Shown here piece after piece: positions 61,712 through 64,000 of a stretch of 64,000 nucleotides of DNA (positions are counted from its first letter, which is position 1; the number at the start of each line of letters is the position of its first letter). The position numbers and the translations under genes are program-made. The stretch is taken from assembly GCF_035294505.1 (NCBI RefSeq), contig NZ_DATGKU010000163.1, forward strand, positions 17,760 through 81,759. The letters are read 5' to 3'. Below the pieces are notes generated by a model that saw nothing but the letters and a program-made list of their open reading frames with translations, did not search any database and had not been told where the DNA came from. The stretch is from Chthonomonas sp035294505. Lineage in GTDB: Bacteria; Armatimonadota; Chthonomonadetes; Chthonomonadales; Chthonomonadaceae.

Positions 61712-62857
61712 ATGCGTCTCCTACGAACCTCTCCTCTGCTCGCTGCGCTGCTCATAGCGTTGTCCCCCATCGCACTAGCCCTACCCTCTGGTCTCGTGGT
61801 GCTATCTCCAAAACATCCTCCCACTAATGTCTCAACGTACGACTTTGGAACTGTAGACCCACTCCAGATCAAAACCCTGAGGTGCACCTTCCGCCTGCAC
61901 AACAACACGGTGGTTCCCATTACCATCGAACAGATTCAACCTTCCTGTGGCTGTACCTCCACCCTACTCTCCCCAACCTCGGAGTCTAATGGAAAGGCAA
62001 CTATCGCCCCAAACCAAACTGTCACTCTCAGCGCCAACATCCAGGTAAACCGCCTCAATCCAGGAGATTTTATCAAATACATCTATGTGTTTACAGAAGG
62101 CGATCCATCTCCCACGGTTACCTTAGAGATGAAAGGCAGGGTGCTACCGATTGTCGAATTCGATCCGCCGGTTGTGGATTTTGGCACTGTCCCTTTTGAA
62201 AGTGCCCACACCCAAGTGCTTAAGATTCGCATAGACGATAGATTGTTGAAAAGATCGCGCCGACCGCTGCTGCTTCGCACAACGTTGTCTTCATCGCCCA
62301 CACCCTCAGATCGGCAACCGAGTTTACCCTTTATCAAAACCACCCTAATTTCCAAACCGCATCCGATCAAGTGGCACGGTCGTACCGCCATGGAGGCAGC
62401 TTACCAAGTGACTCTAGAACCCTACGCACCATTAGGGCCGCTTCAGGCTATTCTCTACAGCGCGGTACCATCCCCGTCAAACGCTCTCGCACGCAACACG
62501 GCTACCCTCAAAGCCAACGTCGTAGGCTCTTTTCAATGCGACCCCCATGTCATCGTGTTAGGCTCTGTCTTTCAGGGACTTACAGCTTACGATCAGACCA
62601 TCATCAAAACGACTCGTCCCGACTTATGGCAAGGGCTTACCATTCGCACTTCCGCTCCCTACCTTAAGGCCTGGCTCGTGCCTCTTCCGACATCGGCTGC
62701 CTCATCCCCTCCGCCATCAACACGCACTTTACAGGTTCAACTGACCTCTAAGGCTCCCGCCGGAGCGCTCACCCTCCATGTTTTCGTATATGCTACCGAT
62801 CGCGAACAGATGGATATTCCCGTCTACGTCAACGTAACGCCGAGAAGCCGCAACTAG
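61712..62857 (+). CDS. DUF1573 domain protein
   Basis: 381 residues with a signal peptide (LLAALLIALSPIALALPSG). An N-terminal DUF1573 (ASH-like) unit reads YDFGTVDPLQIKTLRCTFRLHN and QIQPSCGCTSTLL, with the CGCT motif; a second ASH-like stretch (VDFGTVPFESAHTQVLKI) follows near 150. Such secreted Ig-like domains have no proven function. ATG 61712 follows the HAF/thioredoxin stop with no gap (TAAATG), so the two are coupled. Its stop overlaps by 4 nt the stop of the convergent FeoB-associated gene, with no terminator between. Confidence 0.88.
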   Translation: MRLLRTSPLLAALLIALSPIALALPSGLVVLSPKHPPTNVSTYDFGTVDPLQIKTLRCTFRLHNNTVVPITIEQIQPSCGCTSTLLSPTSESNGKATIAPNQTVTLSANIQVNRLNPGDFIKYIYVFTEGDPSPTVTLEMKGRVLPIVEFDPPVVDFGTVPFESAHTQVLKIRIDDRLLKRSRRPLLLRTTLSSSPTPSDRQPSLPFIKTTLISKPHPIKWHGRTAMEAAYQVTLEPYAPLGPLQAILYSAVPSPSNALARNTATLKANVVGSFQCDPHVIVLGSVFQGLTAYDQTIIKTTRPDLWQGLTIRTSAPYLKAWLVPLPTSAASSPPPSTRTLQVQLTSKAPAGALTLHVFVYATDREQMDIPVYVNVTPRSRN

Positions 62858-63117
62858 TCCAAACCTTGTCTATCCTCTCTCTTCACCGAGCGCGGGCGAA
62901 TGGTCGAGATCGGCACCACCCCATCGGGATGAGTTAGCCCCATCTGCTTCTGTTTTTTATCGGCGGCCACCTTTAATTTGGCGAGTGCACATCCTTCGCA
63001 CACCCTACAAACGCTTCCCTCTTTCCAAAACGCCCGCACCATGCGCCAAATATAGCTAGCCAAATAGAGCGCTGCCGCTCCAACGATCCCAAACGTCAAA
63101 ATCTGTTGCCAATTCAT
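62854..63117 (-). CDS. FeoB-associated Cys-rich membrane peptide
   Basis: 87 residues: one transmembrane helix (about 8-28), then C37-xx-C40-xx-C43 in CRVCEGC, then a Lys-rich tail. Small Cys-rich membrane proteins next to feoB are common and may help FeoB deliver ferrous iron, although evidence is limited. The tail beyond residue 55 is longer than most. Its ATG at 63117 directly abuts the feoB stop at 63118, so it is co-transcribed with feoB. Confidence 0.8.
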   Translation of the reverse strand: MNWQQILTFGIVGAAALYLASYIWRMVRAFWKEGSVCRVCEGCALAKLKVAADKKQKQMGLTHPDGVVPISTIRPRSVKREDRQGLD

Positions 63118-64000
63118 CTAACGTACCCCCCAACCGAAAAACAGCCCCACATGGTACACAGAAAAAGTCACTGTCCATGCCAGGGCCGTCATGTAGGCGA
63201 TCTGGAAGAGAGGCCACTTCCAGCCGTTCGTCTCTTTCCTGACAACGGCAACGGTAGACATGCATTGCATCGCAAGAACGTAGTAGATCATCAAGCACAC
63301 GGCCACCAAGGGGGTAAAAACGTGTTTACCCGTCGTAGGGTCAATATCGGCCTGCATCCGCTTGCCGAGATCGGCCTGTCCTGCTCTAGAATCCGTATCG
63401 GCAACGTTGTAGATGGTGCCCATTGTGGAAACAAACACCTCACGGGCAATAAACGAAGAGACGATGCCCGCCCCCATCTTCCAGTTGAAACCGAGAGGGC
63501 GTATTGTTGGCTCGATCAGACGGCCAAGCTGGCCTAGATAGCTTTTTTGGAGCGCCTGATCCGGCGTGAGCCGCGGGTACTTAGGATAGCTTGAAAGGAA
63601 CCATACCACGATTGCTACCGAGAGGATCACTGTGCCTGCCCTACGCACAAACAGGCCGGCGCGTTCCACCATCTGAATGGCGGCCGCTTTCACACTCGGT
63701 AGCCTATAGGGTGGCAACTCCATGAGGAATGTAGGCGATACCCCCTTTAAGAGGGTTTTATGAAACAGCCAAGCCATGCCGAAGGCTGCCGCCATCCCCA
63801 AAAAGTAGAGCGCGATAAATGTGGCTGCGGGTAGAGTTAAAAGCGTGACCGACCCGATACCGAACACCCGCCGATTGGGGATGAAAGCGCTTGTCATCAA
63901 GAGGTAGACAGGCAAGCGCGCCGAACAGGACATTAGAGGCGCCACCAGGATCGTGATCAGGCGCGCCTTTCTATCTCCAATGGTGCGTGTAGCCAGAATC
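63118..64000 (-). CDS. feoB: ferrous iron transport protein B, 3' part
   Basis: About 294 codons open to the right edge; the 5' part is outside. The membrane region reads ITILVAPLMSCSARLPVYLLMTSAF, the conserved Gate motif of FeoB. Later segments are GVSPTFLMELPPYRLPSVKA, VERAGLFVRRAGTVILSV and IVSSFIAREVFVSTMGTIY, the second Gate. FeoB imports Fe2+ across the inner membrane, driven by its N-terminal G domain, which lies beyond this window. No feoA is visible. Confidence 0.95.
   Translation of the reverse strand, partial: ILATRTIGDRKARLITILVAPLMSCSARLPVYLLMTSAFIPNRRVFGIGSVTLLTLPAATFIALYFLGMAAAFGMAWLFHKTLLKGVSPTFLMELPPYRLPSVKAAAIQMVERAGLFVRRAGTVILSVAIVVWFLSSYPKYPRLTPDQALQKSYLGQLGRLIEPTIRPLGFNWKMGAGIVSSFIAREVFVSTMGTIYNVADTDSRAGQADLGKRMQADIDPTTGKHVFTPLVAVCLMIYYVLAMQCMSTVAVVRKETNGWKWPLFQIAYMTALAWTVTFSVYHVGLFFGWGVR

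Noticed and set aside
1..64000. CRISPR arrays, tRNA or rRNA genes, transposases and phage genes
   Set aside because: None was seen after reading both strands; regularly spaced repeats are limited to the galM array and to protein repeats (HEAT, HAF, TPR).

Overview
The window is a 64 kb stretch of bacterial chromosome at roughly 50-55% G+C by eye. It is densely packed, with genes on both strands and many 1-8 nt overlaps. Two DUF1559 pseudopilin genes carry the N-terminal signature FTLIELLVVIAIIAILAA followed by LFPVFAQARE, which is very common in Armatimonadota. Together with several GH2 and DUF1080 carbohydrate genes this suggests a saccharolytic armatimonadete such as Chthonomonas. That placement is an inference from protein style, not from rRNA. 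I see no rRNA, tRNA, CRISPR array, prophage or insertion sequence.

Layout. 1-7.4 kb, minus strand: a DprA-like fragment cut by the window edge, thrC, a double DUF1080 secreted protein, an HD phosphohydrolase with tgt, and rsmI, with an aldo/keto reductase on the plus strand. 7.4-14 kb is a sugar block: an SDR, a GH2 beta-galactosidase-like enzyme, an aldose epimerase and a large zinc dehydrogenase. 14-21.4 kb holds rdgB, rph, amt, a TPP riboswitch unit (pseudopilin, thiN, Na+/solute symporter) and a Gfo/Idh dehydrogenase. 21.7-30.4 kb holds a second pseudopilin with a small lipoprotein, yggT, a TPR protein, a HEAT protein, gatB, a GH2 beta-mannosidase and a MarR regulator. 30.4-49.4 kb carries DUF58, TlpA, a D-threonine-aldolase-like enzyme, proline dehydrogenase, a PAS-GGDEF cyclase, lpdA, a BMP lipoprotein, HDOD, a zincin-like protein, pyrK, a C39-like protein, a sugar isomerase, an SMP-30 protein, mnmE, and a coupled run HEAT-like/HAD/PPK2/methyltransferase. 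49.5-53.4 kb is secA plus a redoxin.

The most distinctive region is 53.5-62.9 kb. A 1110-residue secreted beta-propeller/FN3/DNRLRE/lectin protein is followed by a complete pqqABCDE set. It includes a 27-codon pqqA that is easily missed, with a stem-loop between pqqA and pqqB. A HAF-repeat protein fused to a thioredoxin-like domain and a DUF1573 protein follow on the same strand. The layout suggests a cofactor-synthesis operon attached to secreted redox partners. The window ends in the 3' part of feoB and a FeoB-associated Cys-rich peptide on the minus strand.

Two other signals stand out. A 21-bp unit encoding EGKGVGL sits in frame four times near the start of the aldose epimerase and once, identical, inside the adjacent GH2 gene. 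A TPP riboswitch with its own terminator precedes a pseudopilin gene and then thiN and a symporter, which makes the symporter a candidate thiamine transporter.
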